Below, in pieces: positions 23,918 to 32,601 of a stretch of DNA of 39,062 nt. The notes under the pieces are model-generated. The model saw nothing but the letters and a program-made list of their open reading frames with translations. It ran no database searches and was not told where the DNA came from. The stretch's first letter is position 1, and the number at the start of each line of letters is the position of its first letter. This DNA is from Lentisphaerota bacterium. Its GTDB lineage: Bacteria > Verrucomicrobiota > Lentisphaeria > Victivallales > Victivallaceae. The stretch covers positions 1 to 39,062 of the forward strand of contig SUWF01000027.1 in NCBI GenBank assembly GCA_015061575.1. The letters run 5' to 3'. The position numbers and the translations under genes are program-made.

Positions 23918-25210
23918 ATGAAAGTTCTGGTAGTTGGTTCCGGCGGTCGTGAACATGTGTTGTGTTGGAAATTGTCGCAGAGCAAAAATGTGGAAAAGGT
24001 CTTTTGCGCTCCCGGTAACGCCGGTATTGCGCAGGAGTTTGAATGTGTAAATATCAAGGTCAGCGAGCTGGAAAAAATGGCGGACTGGGCAGTGGCCAAT
24101 CAGATCGATTTTACGGTGGTCGGGCCGGAAGCTCCGCTGTGTGACGGGATCGTGGATGTCTTTAAGAAGCGCAATCTGGCCATCTTCGGCCCTTCCAAAG
24201 CCGCCGCTCAGCTGGAAGGCAGCAAGACCTTTGCCAAAAAGTTTATGGAAAAATACCAAATCCCCACCGCCCGGGCCGCTGAATTTGATACGCCCGCGCC
24301 GGCCAAAGCTTATGTGGAAAAAGAATTTGCCAATGGCGAAAAGGGCATCGTAGTCAAGGCTGACGGTCTGGCCGCCGGTAAGGGCGTGCTGGTGGCAGAT
24401 AACGCCAAAGCTGCCTGCGATTTTATTGATCTTTGCTTTGAAGGCGGTTTCGGCGGTGCCGGCAGCCGGGTGTTGATCGAAGAATGTCTGTTCGGCGAAG
24501 AAACCAGCGTGCTGGCTCTGGTCGATGGCAATACCATCCGGGCGTTGGCCTCCAGTCAGGATCACAAACGGGCCTACGATCAGGATAAGGGCCCCAACAC
24601 CGGCGGCATGGGTGCTTACAGCCCCGCTCCGGTCGTGACCGCTGAAGTGCTGGCGGAAGTGCAGAAAAATGTGCTTGACAATGTGCTGAAAGGTCTGCAG
24701 GCCGAGCAGTTGGATTTTCACGGTCTGCTTTTTGTGGGTGCCATGGTTACGGATAAGGGTGTGAAGGTGCTGGAATTCAACGTCCGTTTCGGCGACCCGG
24801 AAGTGCAGGCGGTCTTGAGCCGTTTTGAAGGCGATCTGGTGGATGTCATGCAGAAAGTGGTTGCCGGCAAGCTGGCGGATGCCGAACTGCTTTGGAGCGA
24901 TGAACCGGCAGTTTGCGTGGTCATGGCCTCCGGCGGTTATCCCGGTGATTACGAAAAAGGCTTTGCCATCAGCGGTCTGGAAGCTGCCGCCGCCACCGGT
25001 GCCAAGGTTTTCCACGCCGGAACCGGTTTGAACTCCGCTGGCGAGATCGTCAACACCGGCGGCCGGGTGCTGGGCGTGACCGCCCGGGGCAAGGATGTGC
25101 GCACGGCGATCGATAACGCCTACCGGGCCGTGGACTGCATCAAGTGGCAGGGTGCGTTCTGCCGCCGTGATATTGGTTATCACGCTTTGGAACACGAAAA
25201 AAACAAGTAA
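23918..25210 (+). CDS. purD: Phosphoribosylamine-glycine ligase (GAR synthetase)
   Basis: ATP-grasp enzyme making glycinamide ribonucleotide in purine synthesis. MKVLVVGSGGREHVLCWKL opens the protein. It is followed by VVGPEAPLCDGIVD, the ATP-grasp region GIVVKADGLAAGKGVLV, ASSQDHKRAYDQDKGPNTGGMGAYSP, VLEFNVRFGDPEVQAVL and a C-terminal ASGGYPGDYEKG. 430 aa is standard. The ATG at 23918 is preferred to 23909 because AAAAGG is 9 nt from the former and directly against the latter. It stands apart from other pur genes. Confidence 0.96.
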   Translation: MKVLVVGSGGREHVLCWKLSQSKNVEKVFCAPGNAGIAQEFECVNIKVSELEKMADWAVANQIDFTVVGPEAPLCDGIVDVFKKRNLAIFGPSKAAAQLEGSKTFAKKFMEKYQIPTARAAEFDTPAPAKAYVEKEFANGEKGIVVKADGLAAGKGVLVADNAKAACDFIDLCFEGGFGGAGSRVLIEECLFGEETSVLALVDGNTIRALASSQDHKRAYDQDKGPNTGGMGAYSPAPVVTAEVLAEVQKNVLDNVLKGLQAEQLDFHGLLFVGAMVTDKGVKVLEFNVRFGDPEVQAVLSRFEGDLVDVMQKVVAGKLADAELLWSDEPAVCVVMASGGYPGDYEKGFAISGLEAAAATGAKVFHAGTGLNSAGEIVNTGGRVLGVTARGKDVRTAIDNAYRAVDCIKWQGAFCRRDIGYHALEHEKNK

Positions 25211-25229
25211 TTCAAGCAGGTGAAAAAAT

Positions 25230-26102
25230 ATGCTTGATGATCGACCATATATGCGTTTCCGGGATGACTTTGCCAGGCATGTGCGGGATGCGATCAATAC
25301 TGTCTGGATATTGATCGCAGTCAATGTGCTGGTTTATCTGACCGGAATCAACAATGTCGGACGGTTCGCACTGTGGGCCGACAGCAGATATTTTGAGCCC
25401 TATCAGCTGATAACGTATATGTTTTTGCATGGCGGATTTACGCATGTGTTTTTCAATATGTACGGGTTGTTTATCTTCGGGCGGCTGGTGGCCCCGGTGC
25501 TGGGGCGGCAGAAGTTCCTCTGGGTATATTTTATCAGCGGCGTTTGCGGCGGCTTGCTGCACTTGCTGGCCAATTGGAACGCTGCGCATCCGCCGATACC
25601 AACGGTGGGAGCCAGCGGTGCGCTTTTCGGCGTGATGATGGCGGTGGCCATGACCAGACCCAATGTGGAAATGTACATTATGTTCATTCCCGTGCCGGTA
25701 AAGATGAAAACGCTGGTGATCATCTATGCGGTGTTGGAAATCCTCAGCAACGGCCGCTTGGATAATATTGCCCATCTGGCCCATCTGGGCGGATTTATTG
25801 GAGCGTACATATTTTTGCTGATATTCTGCAAGCGGGAAGTGGTTTGGAGCTTGAAAGATCTGTTCAAGGGTTTTTCCGGCGGCGGCAAAACTTTTGACCG
25901 TCACGCCCCCCAGGATCCGCCTCCGGCTGGCGGCGGCAATGGAGCGCAGTCGGCGCCGGAACCGCACATAACGCATGTTTCGCAAAAAGAGGTGGATCGC
26001 TTGCTGGATAAGATCTCCCGGGAGGGTGTCAACAGTTTGACCGATTACGAACGGGCTGAATTACAGCACTTCCGGGAACAGATGCAGTCCAATGGGCGCT
26101 GA
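25230..26102 (+). CDS. Rhomboid family intramembrane serine protease
   Basis: Membrane protease that cuts transmembrane substrates. About six membrane segments are seen between residues 20 and 205. The second core segment has MFLHGGFTHVFFNMYGLFIFG, with the family's His and Asn. The catalytic Ser lies in VGASGALFGV (Ser near 128) and the catalytic His in NIAHLAHLGGFIGAY (near 185). A long soluble tail (215-290), rich in Gly/Pro then charged, follows. Its helical end (VSQKEVDRLLDKISREGVNSLT) resembles the DUF6576-type tail seen on many bacterial rhomboids. It begins 19 nt after purD. Confidence 0.93.
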   Translation: MLDDRPYMRFRDDFARHVRDAINTVWILIAVNVLVYLTGINNVGRFALWADSRYFEPYQLITYMFLHGGFTHVFFNMYGLFIFGRLVAPVLGRQKFLWVYFISGVCGGLLHLLANWNAAHPPIPTVGASGALFGVMMAVAMTRPNVEMYIMFIPVPVKMKTLVIIYAVLEILSNGRLDNIAHLAHLGGFIGAYIFLLIFCKREVVWSLKDLFKGFSGGGKTFDRHAPQDPPPAGGGNGAQSAPEPHITHVSQKEVDRLLDKISREGVNSLTDYERAELQHFREQMQSNGR

Positions 26103-26117
26103 AGGAATTTTTAAGGC

Positions 26118-27191
26118 ATGAAAACCGAACTTTTTGACTATCAATTACCCGAAGAACTCATTGCGCAGCGGCCGGCCGAGCGGCGGGATTTTTCCCGGAT
26201 GCTGGTGCTGGACCGGCAGAGCGGCGAGTGCGAAGTACGGGAGTTTGGCGATATAACGGAGTATCTGGAGCCGGGCGATCTTTTGGTATCCAACAACACC
26301 AAGGTCATGCGGGCGAGGCTTTACGGACGCAAAAACGCTCTGGCCGAAGGGGCGTTGTTTGAAGCATTGCTGCTCAATCCGCATCCCGCCGGTGAAAAAA
26401 TTCCGGGCACGTTCTATCAGGCAATGCTCAAACCGGGCAAGCGGGCGGTGCCGGGCACCCGGGTGACGCTGCTGGATCACGCAGGCAATCTTTTGAGCGA
26501 TGCGCCGGTTTTTACGGTGGTCGAACGGCTGGATGACGGCACGTTCGTTATTGAGTTTGATACTGCCGATCAGGAGTCGTTGCAGGAAAAATTCGGCCAC
26601 ATCCCGCTGCCGCCTTACATCAAACGGGGCGACGAAGGCAGCGATTTTGAGCGTTATCAGACAATTTTTGCCAAAGTTTCCGGCGCAGTGGCGGCTCCGA
26701 CCGCAGGCTTGCATTTTACCGGAGAAGTGCTGCGGAAGCTGGAAGCTAAGGGAGTGCGCCGGGCCGAAGTGACTTTGCATGTGGGGGCCGGAACTTTCAA
26801 GCCGGTCAGCGAAGAAAATATCCTTGACCACAAGATGCATTCCGAACGTTTTGTGCTGAGCGAAGCAACTGCCGATTTGATCAATGCCACCCGGGCTGCC
26901 GGCAAAAAGGTCGTGGCGGTCGGCACCACCACAGTGCGCACGCTGGAGAGCTGTGCCGATGAAAACGGCGTGGTTCATGCCCGCACGGGCGCAACGGATA
27001 TATTTTTGTATCCGCCCTATCAGCCCCGTTCGGTGGATATGCTGATAACCAATTTCCATCTGCCCAAAAGCACGCTTTTGATGCTGGTAAGCTGTTTTGC
27101 CGACCGGGAAAAGGTGCTTAATGCCTATAAGTATGCGATCCAACAGCGGATGCGTTTTTACAGCTACGGCGACTGTATGCTGTTTAAGTGA
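26118..27191 (+). CDS. queA: S-adenosylmethionine:tRNA ribosyltransferase-isomerase
   Basis: Transfers and rearranges the ribose of SAM onto preQ1-modified tRNA to give epoxyqueuosine. Typical blocks: FDYQLPEELIAQRPAERRD at the N-terminus, LLVSNNTKVMRARL, GHIPLPPYIKR, YQTIFAKVSGAVAAPTAGLHF, LHVGAGTFKPV, VGTTTVRTLES and LITNFHLPKSTLLMLV. 357 aa is normal. It starts 15 nt after the rhomboid gene and its stop lies 7 nt before aroE. No other queuosine genes are in view. Confidence 0.96.
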   Translation: MKTELFDYQLPEELIAQRPAERRDFSRMLVLDRQSGECEVREFGDITEYLEPGDLLVSNNTKVMRARLYGRKNALAEGALFEALLLNPHPAGEKIPGTFYQAMLKPGKRAVPGTRVTLLDHAGNLLSDAPVFTVVERLDDGTFVIEFDTADQESLQEKFGHIPLPPYIKRGDEGSDFERYQTIFAKVSGAVAAPTAGLHFTGEVLRKLEAKGVRRAEVTLHVGAGTFKPVSEENILDHKMHSERFVLSEATADLINATRAAGKKVVAVGTTTVRTLESCADENGVVHARTGATDIFLYPPYQPRSVDMLITNFHLPKSTLLMLVSCFADREKVLNAYKYAIQQRMRFYSYGDCMLFK

Positions 27192-27198
27192 GGATAAA

Positions 27199-28050
27199 AT
27201 GTTTGAACTGGAAAATGAATGTATAAAATATGCCGTGATCGGCGATCCGGTGGCGCACAGCGTTTCGCCGGCCATGCAGAACGCCGGTTTTATGGCCGCC
27301 GGATTGGATGAGCGTTACGGCAAGTATCATGTAAAGCCGGAAGATTTGGCCGGATTTACCGAATTTGCCCGGCATAATTTGTACGGATTCAACGCTACCG
27401 TGCCGCACAAATCAGCGTTGATACCTTTGCTGGATGAAGTTGCTCCGGCGGCGCTGGCGGCCAACAGCGTCAACACCGTGATCGTGCGCAACGGCAAACT
27501 TTACGGCGACTCCACCGATGGGTACGGTTTGGAAAGTGCCCTGCAGGAAGCCTTTGGTCTGGAAATCGCCGGCAGCCGGATCGTTATGCTGGGGGCCGGA
27601 GGAGCTGCGCAAGCGACCGCATTTGAGTTTGTGACCCGGCAGGCGGCGCAGTTAACGATCATCAACCGCACCAAAAGCAAGGCCGAAGCACTGGCCGCGC
27701 ATCTGGCCGGAAAAAGTACCGCATTAACTGCTTTGGGCAACGATGAAACCGCTTTGATCGCAGCCGCAGTGGAAAATTCCGACGTGGTGATCCAGGCCAC
27801 CAGTGCCGGACTGCATGAAAATGATGCGCCGCCGCTGGAACTGGAGCTTTTGAAAAACGCTCCGGCGGTGTTCGATATGATCTATAAAAATACGGCGGTT
27901 CTGCAATACGCCCGAAGTCACAATATACCTTGTGCGGACGGCCGGGGGATGCTTTTGCATCAGGGGGCAAAAAGTTTCAGTTTGTGGACGCAGCGTCCGG
28001 CTCCGCTGGCGGCTATGCGCTCAGCATTGGATATGGCATTGAATAAATAA
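27199..28050 (+). CDS. aroE: Shikimate dehydrogenase
   Basis: NADPH-dependent reduction of 3-dehydroshikimate to shikimate. It shows the shikimate-binding pocket VAHSVSPAMQNAGF, the catalytic Lys in FNATVPHKSALIP (about residue 70), the catalytic Asp in TDGYGLESAL, the NADP-binding GAGGAAQATAFEF (about 132), and NRTKSKAEAL. The C-terminal MLLHQGAKSFSLWT is typical. 283 aa is standard. The ATG at 27199 is chosen because GAGGA precedes it and the longer frame would lie inside queA. Together with aroB it gives two shikimate-pathway genes in the window. Confidence 0.95.
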   Translation: MFELENECIKYAVIGDPVAHSVSPAMQNAGFMAAGLDERYGKYHVKPEDLAGFTEFARHNLYGFNATVPHKSALIPLLDEVAPAALAANSVNTVIVRNGKLYGDSTDGYGLESALQEAFGLEIAGSRIVMLGAGGAAQATAFEFVTRQAAQLTIINRTKSKAEALAAHLAGKSTALTALGNDETALIAAAVENSDVVIQATSAGLHENDAPPLELELLKNAPAVFDMIYKNTAVLQYARSHNIPCADGRGMLLHQGAKSFSLWTQRPAPLAAMRSALDMALNK

Positions 28051-28071
28051 TATACAGTACAGAGGTGATTT

Positions 28072-28902
28072 ATGTCAGAAAGTTGTTCAGGTAATTGCTC
28101 AAGCTGCAATCACGATTGCGGCGATGAAAACCGCAAAATGCAAGCCGCTTTGGGCAAGATCAAAAACAAGATCGTGGTCATGTCCGGCAAGGGCGGTGTA
28201 GGTAAAAGTACCGTGGCGGTGAATTTGGCCGTGGCGTTGGCGCTCTCCGGCAAAAAGGTCGGGCTGCTGGATGTGGATATCCATGGTCCGAGCGTGCCGC
28301 AGATGCTTAATTTGCAAAATACCGGCGTGATGATGGATGGCGATAAGATATTGCCGCAGGAAATCGGCTCGCTCAAGGTTATTTCGCTGGGCTTTATGAT
28401 CGACGATCCCGATGGGGCGATCGTCTGGCGGGGCCCGATGAAGATCGGCGTGATCAAACAGCTTGTCGGCGATGTGGAATGGGGCGAACTGGACTATCTG
28501 GTGATCGATTCGCCGCCGGGCACCGGCGATGAACCGCTGACGGTCTGCCAGCTTATAAGTGATGCGTCGGCGATCATTGTGACCACGCCGCAGCAGGTGG
28601 CTGCCAACGATGTAGCCAAGTCGCTGAATTTCTGCAAGCAGCTGGAATTCAATGTGCTGGGTTTGGTGGAAAATATGTCGGGTCTGGTTTGTCCGCACTG
28701 CAAGGAAGTGGTGGAGCTTTTTCCGGGCAACGCCGGAGAAGAGCTGTCCGAAAAGTTCGGTGTTAAATTGCTGGCCAAGATCCCGCTGGATCCGGCGGTG
28801 GCACACGGCGGCGATGCCGGAACGCCTTTCGTGCAGCGTTTTGCCAAAACGGTGCCGGGGAAGATTTTCCTGGAAATGGTGGAAAATCTTTTTGACTGCT
28901 GA
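28072..28902 (+). CDS. Mrp/NBP35-family P-loop ATPase (iron-sulfur cluster carrier)
   Basis: Cytoplasmic ATPase thought to carry and hand over iron-sulfur clusters. The deviant Walker A is MSGKGGVGKSTVAVNL (about 36-51), then DVDIHGPSVPQML, IVWRGPMK, VIDSPPGTGDEPL, and NMSGLVCPHC with the cluster-binding CPHC (about 207-210). The short N-terminus carries four cysteines, Cys5, Cys9, Cys12 and Cys16 (C-X3-C-X2-C-X3-C), likely an extra cluster site as in the Nbp35 type, though the spacing differs from the eukaryotic one. 276 aa. AGAGGTGA precedes the ATG. Confidence 0.92.
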   Translation: MSESCSGNCSSCNHDCGDENRKMQAALGKIKNKIVVMSGKGGVGKSTVAVNLAVALALSGKKVGLLDVDIHGPSVPQMLNLQNTGVMMDGDKILPQEIGSLKVISLGFMIDDPDGAIVWRGPMKIGVIKQLVGDVEWGELDYLVIDSPPGTGDEPLTVCQLISDASAIIVTTPQQVAANDVAKSLNFCKQLEFNVLGLVENMSGLVCPHCKEVVELFPGNAGEELSEKFGVKLLAKIPLDPAVAHGGDAGTPFVQRFAKTVPGKIFLEMVENLFDC

Positions 28903-28964
28903 TATATACATATATGAGTTGTTTGGAAGTTTGCAAAGTAAAATTTTTCGGGGAAAGTAATGCC

Positions 28965-29954
28965 ATGAAAAGGCTCGAACATTGTCGTATAACTGTAACC
29001 GGCGGAGCGGGGTTCATCGGATCCAATCTGGTGGAAAAACTGCTTGCTCAAGATAATGAAGTAGTGGTGCTGGATAATTTTTCTACCGGCAAGCATGAGA
29101 ATATTGAGCCGTTTTTGAGCGACCGGCGGTTTACGCTGATCGAAGGCGATATCCGCAATATGTCAGATTGCCGCCGGGCGGTCGATGGCGCTGATTATGT
29201 GCTGCACGAAGCCGCCCGGGGCAGTGTGCAGCGTTCGATCGAAGACCCTATGACGACTACCGAAGTAAATATCGGCGGCTTTGTGAACATGCTTTTTGCC
29301 GCAGCACAAGCTAAGGTCAAGCGCTTTGTTTATGCTTCCAGCTCATCGGTTTACGGCGATAATCCAACATTGCCCAAGGTGGAAGAAAATATCGGGAGAG
29401 CGCTTTCGCCCTACGCTCTGACCAAACACGCCAACGAGCTGTATGCTTGTAATTTCCACGACTTGTATGGTATTGAAACGATCGGTTTGCGTTATTTTAA
29501 CGTGTTTGGCAAGCGGCAGGATCCGCAGGGAGCATACGCTGCAGTGATTCCCAGGTTTGTACAGAGTCTGCTGAACCATACCAGTCCGGTGATCAATGGC
29601 GACGGCAGTTACAGCCGTGATTTTACCTATGTAGACAACGTTGTACACGCCAACGAATTAGCGTTGTTGTGCGAAGAAAAATCTTCACTCAACGAAATTT
29701 ACAACGTATCTCTGGGTGGCCGCATAACGCTCCGGGAGCTGTTTGAATCGTTGCGGAGTGCATTAGCTGAATATGATCCGGCGATCAAAGTGATTCCGGC
29801 GGTCTACGGTCCGGAGCGGCTGGGCGATATTCCGCACAGTCAGGCGTGTATAGAAAAGATTGTCAAGAAATTGAACTACACACCGCAAGTAAGCGTGGAA
29901 GAAGGAATCAAGAAAGCCGTAAAATGGTATTACGAAAAATTCCAGCAAAAGTAA
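28965..29954 (+). CDS. NAD-dependent nucleotide-sugar epimerase (UDP-hexose 4-epimerase-like, extended SDR)
   Basis: Likely epimerises a UDP-sugar (GalE/WbpP/Gne type) for the polysaccharide locus that follows. The NAD motif is TVTGGAGFIGSNLVEKLL (about 9-26), with DNFSTGKHENI after it, the serine region VYASSSSVYGDNP, and the YALTKHANELY Tyr/Lys pair (about 149-153). LRYFNVFGKRQDPQGAYAAV and DFTYVDNVVHAN are typical of the UDP-GlcNAc 4-epimerase branch. 329 aa from ATG 28965, which has GGGGAAAG upstream. Exact substrate is not determined; UDP-glucuronate epimerase is an alternative. Confidence 0.88.
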   Translation: MKRLEHCRITVTGGAGFIGSNLVEKLLAQDNEVVVLDNFSTGKHENIEPFLSDRRFTLIEGDIRNMSDCRRAVDGADYVLHEAARGSVQRSIEDPMTTTEVNIGGFVNMLFAAAQAKVKRFVYASSSSVYGDNPTLPKVEENIGRALSPYALTKHANELYACNFHDLYGIETIGLRYFNVFGKRQDPQGAYAAVIPRFVQSLLNHTSPVINGDGSYSRDFTYVDNVVHANELALLCEEKSSLNEIYNVSLGGRITLRELFESLRSALAEYDPAIKVIPAVYGPERLGDIPHSQACIEKIVKKLNYTPQVSVEEGIKKAVKWYYEKFQQK

Positions 29955-29976
29955 AGAACAGTTTTTCAGAAAAAGT

Positions 29977-30005
29977 TTGACTTATGTTGTGAATAATTGT
30001 ATATT
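29977..30005 (+). promoter_or_regulatory. Promoter of the polysaccharide operon
   Basis: TTGACT (29977-29982), a 17-nt spacer, TATATT (30000-30005). It lies between the epimerase gene and the flippase gene and gives a leader of about 55 nt. One of the best promoter matches in the window. Confidence 0.65.
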
Positions 30006-30065
30006 ACCAAAAATAAAGTTGTATTGCATACAGAATAAACAGATTATTGAAGTGATGCGGGAAAT

Positions 30066-31517
30066 ATGTTATCAGAGCTGATAAAAAATGTGCTGAAAAA
30101 TAAGATTTTCTGGTATATCTGCAGCCGTTATCTGGCTTTGGGGTTACAGTTCATTGCTTCGATTCTGGTCGCTGAGCGGCTGGGGGTGTATTACTTCGGG
30201 ATCTGGAGTTTTATATTGCTGCTTTTTACCATCGGCTCTACCTGCAACTGGGGGATCGGCAATGCGGCAACCATTTTGCTCGTGCAGAATAAAGAAGATC
30301 AGACCAAATGTCATGATTATACACTCAATTCGTTGGTTTTGACCGGTTTGATCAGCATTGTGCCGCTGGCTGTGCTGTTGTATGACCGCATCTTCGGGAT
30401 CACTTTATTCAATAAGTACCATTTGGATAATAAGATCTACATAGTGGTATTTTTGATCATTATTTCTTATTTATCCGCATTGTTGATGAATGTATTGCGG
30501 GTAAAGAACCGGATATGGGAAATTACGGTTGCGCAGTTGTTGTGGCCGGTTTTTATGTGTGCAAGTTTATTTTTTGCCTCCGGTAAGTCATTGTTGATCA
30601 TTCTTTTGACCGCATATACAGCGTCTTTTGTTATTGGTATAGTTATTTATCTGTTTACCAGGCAGATAAGTTTTTCGGGAAAATATTCCACTCCACTGCT
30701 GCGGGAAATCTTTATCAAGGGTTTTTTCCTGTTTTTATATAATGCCGGATTCAGTTTTATTGTTTTATCGACTAAAACAGTGGTCAGCAAATACTATACG
30801 ATTGAAGAATTCGGCTATTTTGCGTTTGCTTTTTCGCTGGCAAACGGGGTGATATTGCTGATGGACAGCTTGATTTTTATAATATTCCCCAAGATGGTGG
30901 ATATGCTGCGGGGGCATGATAAGGAAAAAATTGCTTCGGCACTGAATTTTATGCGGCGCAATTATCTTTATATGCTGAATTTACTGTTTTATGTGGTTTT
31001 GGCAGTCAGTGCATTCTTCTTTATGCTGATTCCGCAGTATGCCAAGAGTTTCGACAGTTTTGTTTTGATTGTTTTTTCGTTGATGATGTATTCAAATTGT
31101 TTTGGTTACAATACCTACCTTCTGGCTCAAAACAAAGAAAAGCAAATGGCGATTTTTATCGGGTTGGCGCTGCTGCTTAATATTGGCGGGGCATTTTTGC
31201 TGGTTCATGTACTGCATTGCAAGTTCAGTTATGTGATTATGGCAACTTTGGTTACTTATGGATTTTATTCGCTGGCCGTCAATTGTTATGCGCTGCGGGT
31301 GGCGGGATTGCAGAAAAGTTTTAAGGAAATGCTGCACTCAATGACTGTTAAACTGGGGCCGCTGTATTTGGTTACATTGCTGCTGGTATTGCTGCAGTTT
31401 GATAAAAAATATCTGTTTTTGCCTTTGATGGCATTTTTATTGCTGAATATCAGGGAATTGAAAAATATTTTCTGTAATATACCACAGTTGCTTAAAGATA
31501 AAAAAATGAATGTATAA
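30066..31517 (+). CDS. Polysaccharide biosynthesis flippase (Wzx/MATE-like)
   Basis: Integral membrane protein likely to flip undecaprenyl-linked repeat units across the inner membrane. The 483 aa contain about 12 or more hydrophobic segments. The opening (YICSRYLALGLQFIASILVAERLGVYYFGIWSF) is characteristic of the PST/Wzx family, with a basic cytosolic start and an ERLGxxxFG-type block. FVIGIVIYLFTRQ and VVLAVSAFFFMLIPQYAK also fit. It is the first gene downstream of the promoter at 29977-30005. The sugar unit transported is unknown. Confidence 0.9.
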   Translation: MLSELIKNVLKNKIFWYICSRYLALGLQFIASILVAERLGVYYFGIWSFILLLFTIGSTCNWGIGNAATILLVQNKEDQTKCHDYTLNSLVLTGLISIVPLAVLLYDRIFGITLFNKYHLDNKIYIVVFLIIISYLSALLMNVLRVKNRIWEITVAQLLWPVFMCASLFFASGKSLLIILLTAYTASFVIGIVIYLFTRQISFSGKYSTPLLREIFIKGFFLFLYNAGFSFIVLSTKTVVSKYYTIEEFGYFAFAFSLANGVILLMDSLIFIIFPKMVDMLRGHDKEKIASALNFMRRNYLYMLNLLFYVVLAVSAFFFMLIPQYAKSFDSFVLIVFSLMMYSNCFGYNTYLLAQNKEKQMAIFIGLALLLNIGGAFLLVHVLHCKFSYVIMATLVTYGFYSLAVNCYALRVAGLQKSFKEMLHSMTVKLGPLYLVTLLLVLLQFDKKYLFLPLMAFLLLNIRELKNIFCNIPQLLKDKKMNV

Positions 31518-31524
31518 TCGGAAT

Positions 31525-32601
31525 ATGAAGATGATAACAAAAATATTGAATTGGTTTTTTTTCCGGAAAAAGCGTGATTACAGCTTGCTGCAGGCCGTTG
31601 AAGCCAAACGCGGCGGCCGCCCGGTCAGCGTGCATTATATGACCAAACCCCTGCAATACATGAATATGAAAGCGATTCCGCTGGATCCGGATTATTGCAA
31701 TGTATTGATCGTGACCAATCATTTTATTGATGCAGAAAAGTTTACCGCATTTTTGCAGAAAAGTGATACCGCCTGGGATGTGATAACGCTCTTGCCGCAC
31801 GAAGATAACGCGCTGGCCAGTACCTTGCTGCTGCCGGAAGTGGTCGAGTTCTGGACTCCGGCAGATTACGGAGTCAAGTTCAATTTCTTCTTGAAAGAGC
31901 TGCATCAGCGTCATTGCAAGATAAAAATGATCGAAGAAGGTATAGGAAATTACGTCAGAAGCGATATGGGGTTTGCTCATTGGCATCCGTTTCTGGCCCG
32001 GCATCGTTGGCTGAGTAAACTTACTTTTGAATTGGCCAGAGAAATAGCTCATTTCCTTTCGGGGAGCGGCTCCGGACTTAATTTGAGCAAATGGACGGAT
32101 GAACTGCATTTGTATTATCCGCAATACCCGGCTATTCCCTGCCGGGAGCGTTCAGTGCTGCGGCAGCTGCCTTTGACACCGACGGAAAACTTTCAGCAGC
32201 TTGATAAATTTTTTGATTTTTCTGAATATGAGTGGATAGCAGAACTGCAGAATAAGAAAATCCTGATCATGCCTACCGATTGGTCGGGTGAGGCCAAGTT
32301 TGACCAAAACGATTTATCCGGATACGATGTGCTTATAGTCAAATATCACCCGCATCTTAAAGACCGCAGCAGCAGGTGCGAAGCGCAAATAGCTTATATG
32401 GCAGGGAATCTGCCTACTGAAATATTGATTTTCCGGCTGTTGAACCAGCATTGTCAGGTAACGTTGCGCGGCAAATTCACCAGCAGCCTGGTTTACTTGT
32501 TGGATACTCCGGTAAAATTGGAATTTGAGGATGGGGATATTCCGGATTTTATGCGGGATTATTTTAAGTTTGTAACAGATGAAGGAATAAAAAATGTTTG
32601 A
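31525..32601 (+). CDS. Polysialyltransferase/GT52-like glycosyltransferase (tentative)
   Basis: Probable cytoplasmic glycosyltransferase. Pointers are MIEEGIGNYVRSDMG (about residue 134), matching the acidic E(E/D)G(I/L)G(S/N)Y block of the GT52 and capsular polysialyltransferase families, and VKYHPHLKDR (about 272), the basic His-Pro motif used for nucleotide-sugar binding. The rest aligns by character only. No signal peptide. Starts at 31510, 31525 and 31531 are all possible; GGAA is best spaced for 31531. It overlaps the next gene by 8 nt. If GT52-like, the donor could be a CMP-sugar, but no CMP-sugar genes are in view. Confidence 0.6.
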   Translation: MKMITKILNWFFFRKKRDYSLLQAVEAKRGGRPVSVHYMTKPLQYMNMKAIPLDPDYCNVLIVTNHFIDAEKFTAFLQKSDTAWDVITLLPHEDNALASTLLLPEVVEFWTPADYGVKFNFFLKELHQRHCKIKMIEEGIGNYVRSDMGFAHWHPFLARHRWLSKLTFELAREIAHFLSGSGSGLNLSKWTDELHLYYPQYPAIPCRERSVLRQLPLTPTENFQQLDKFFDFSEYEWIAELQNKKILIMPTDWSGEAKFDQNDLSGYDVLIVKYHPHLKDRSSRCEAQIAYMAGNLPTEILIFRLLNQHCQVTLRGKFTSSLVYLLDTPVKLEFEDGDIPDFMRDYFKFVTDEGIKNV

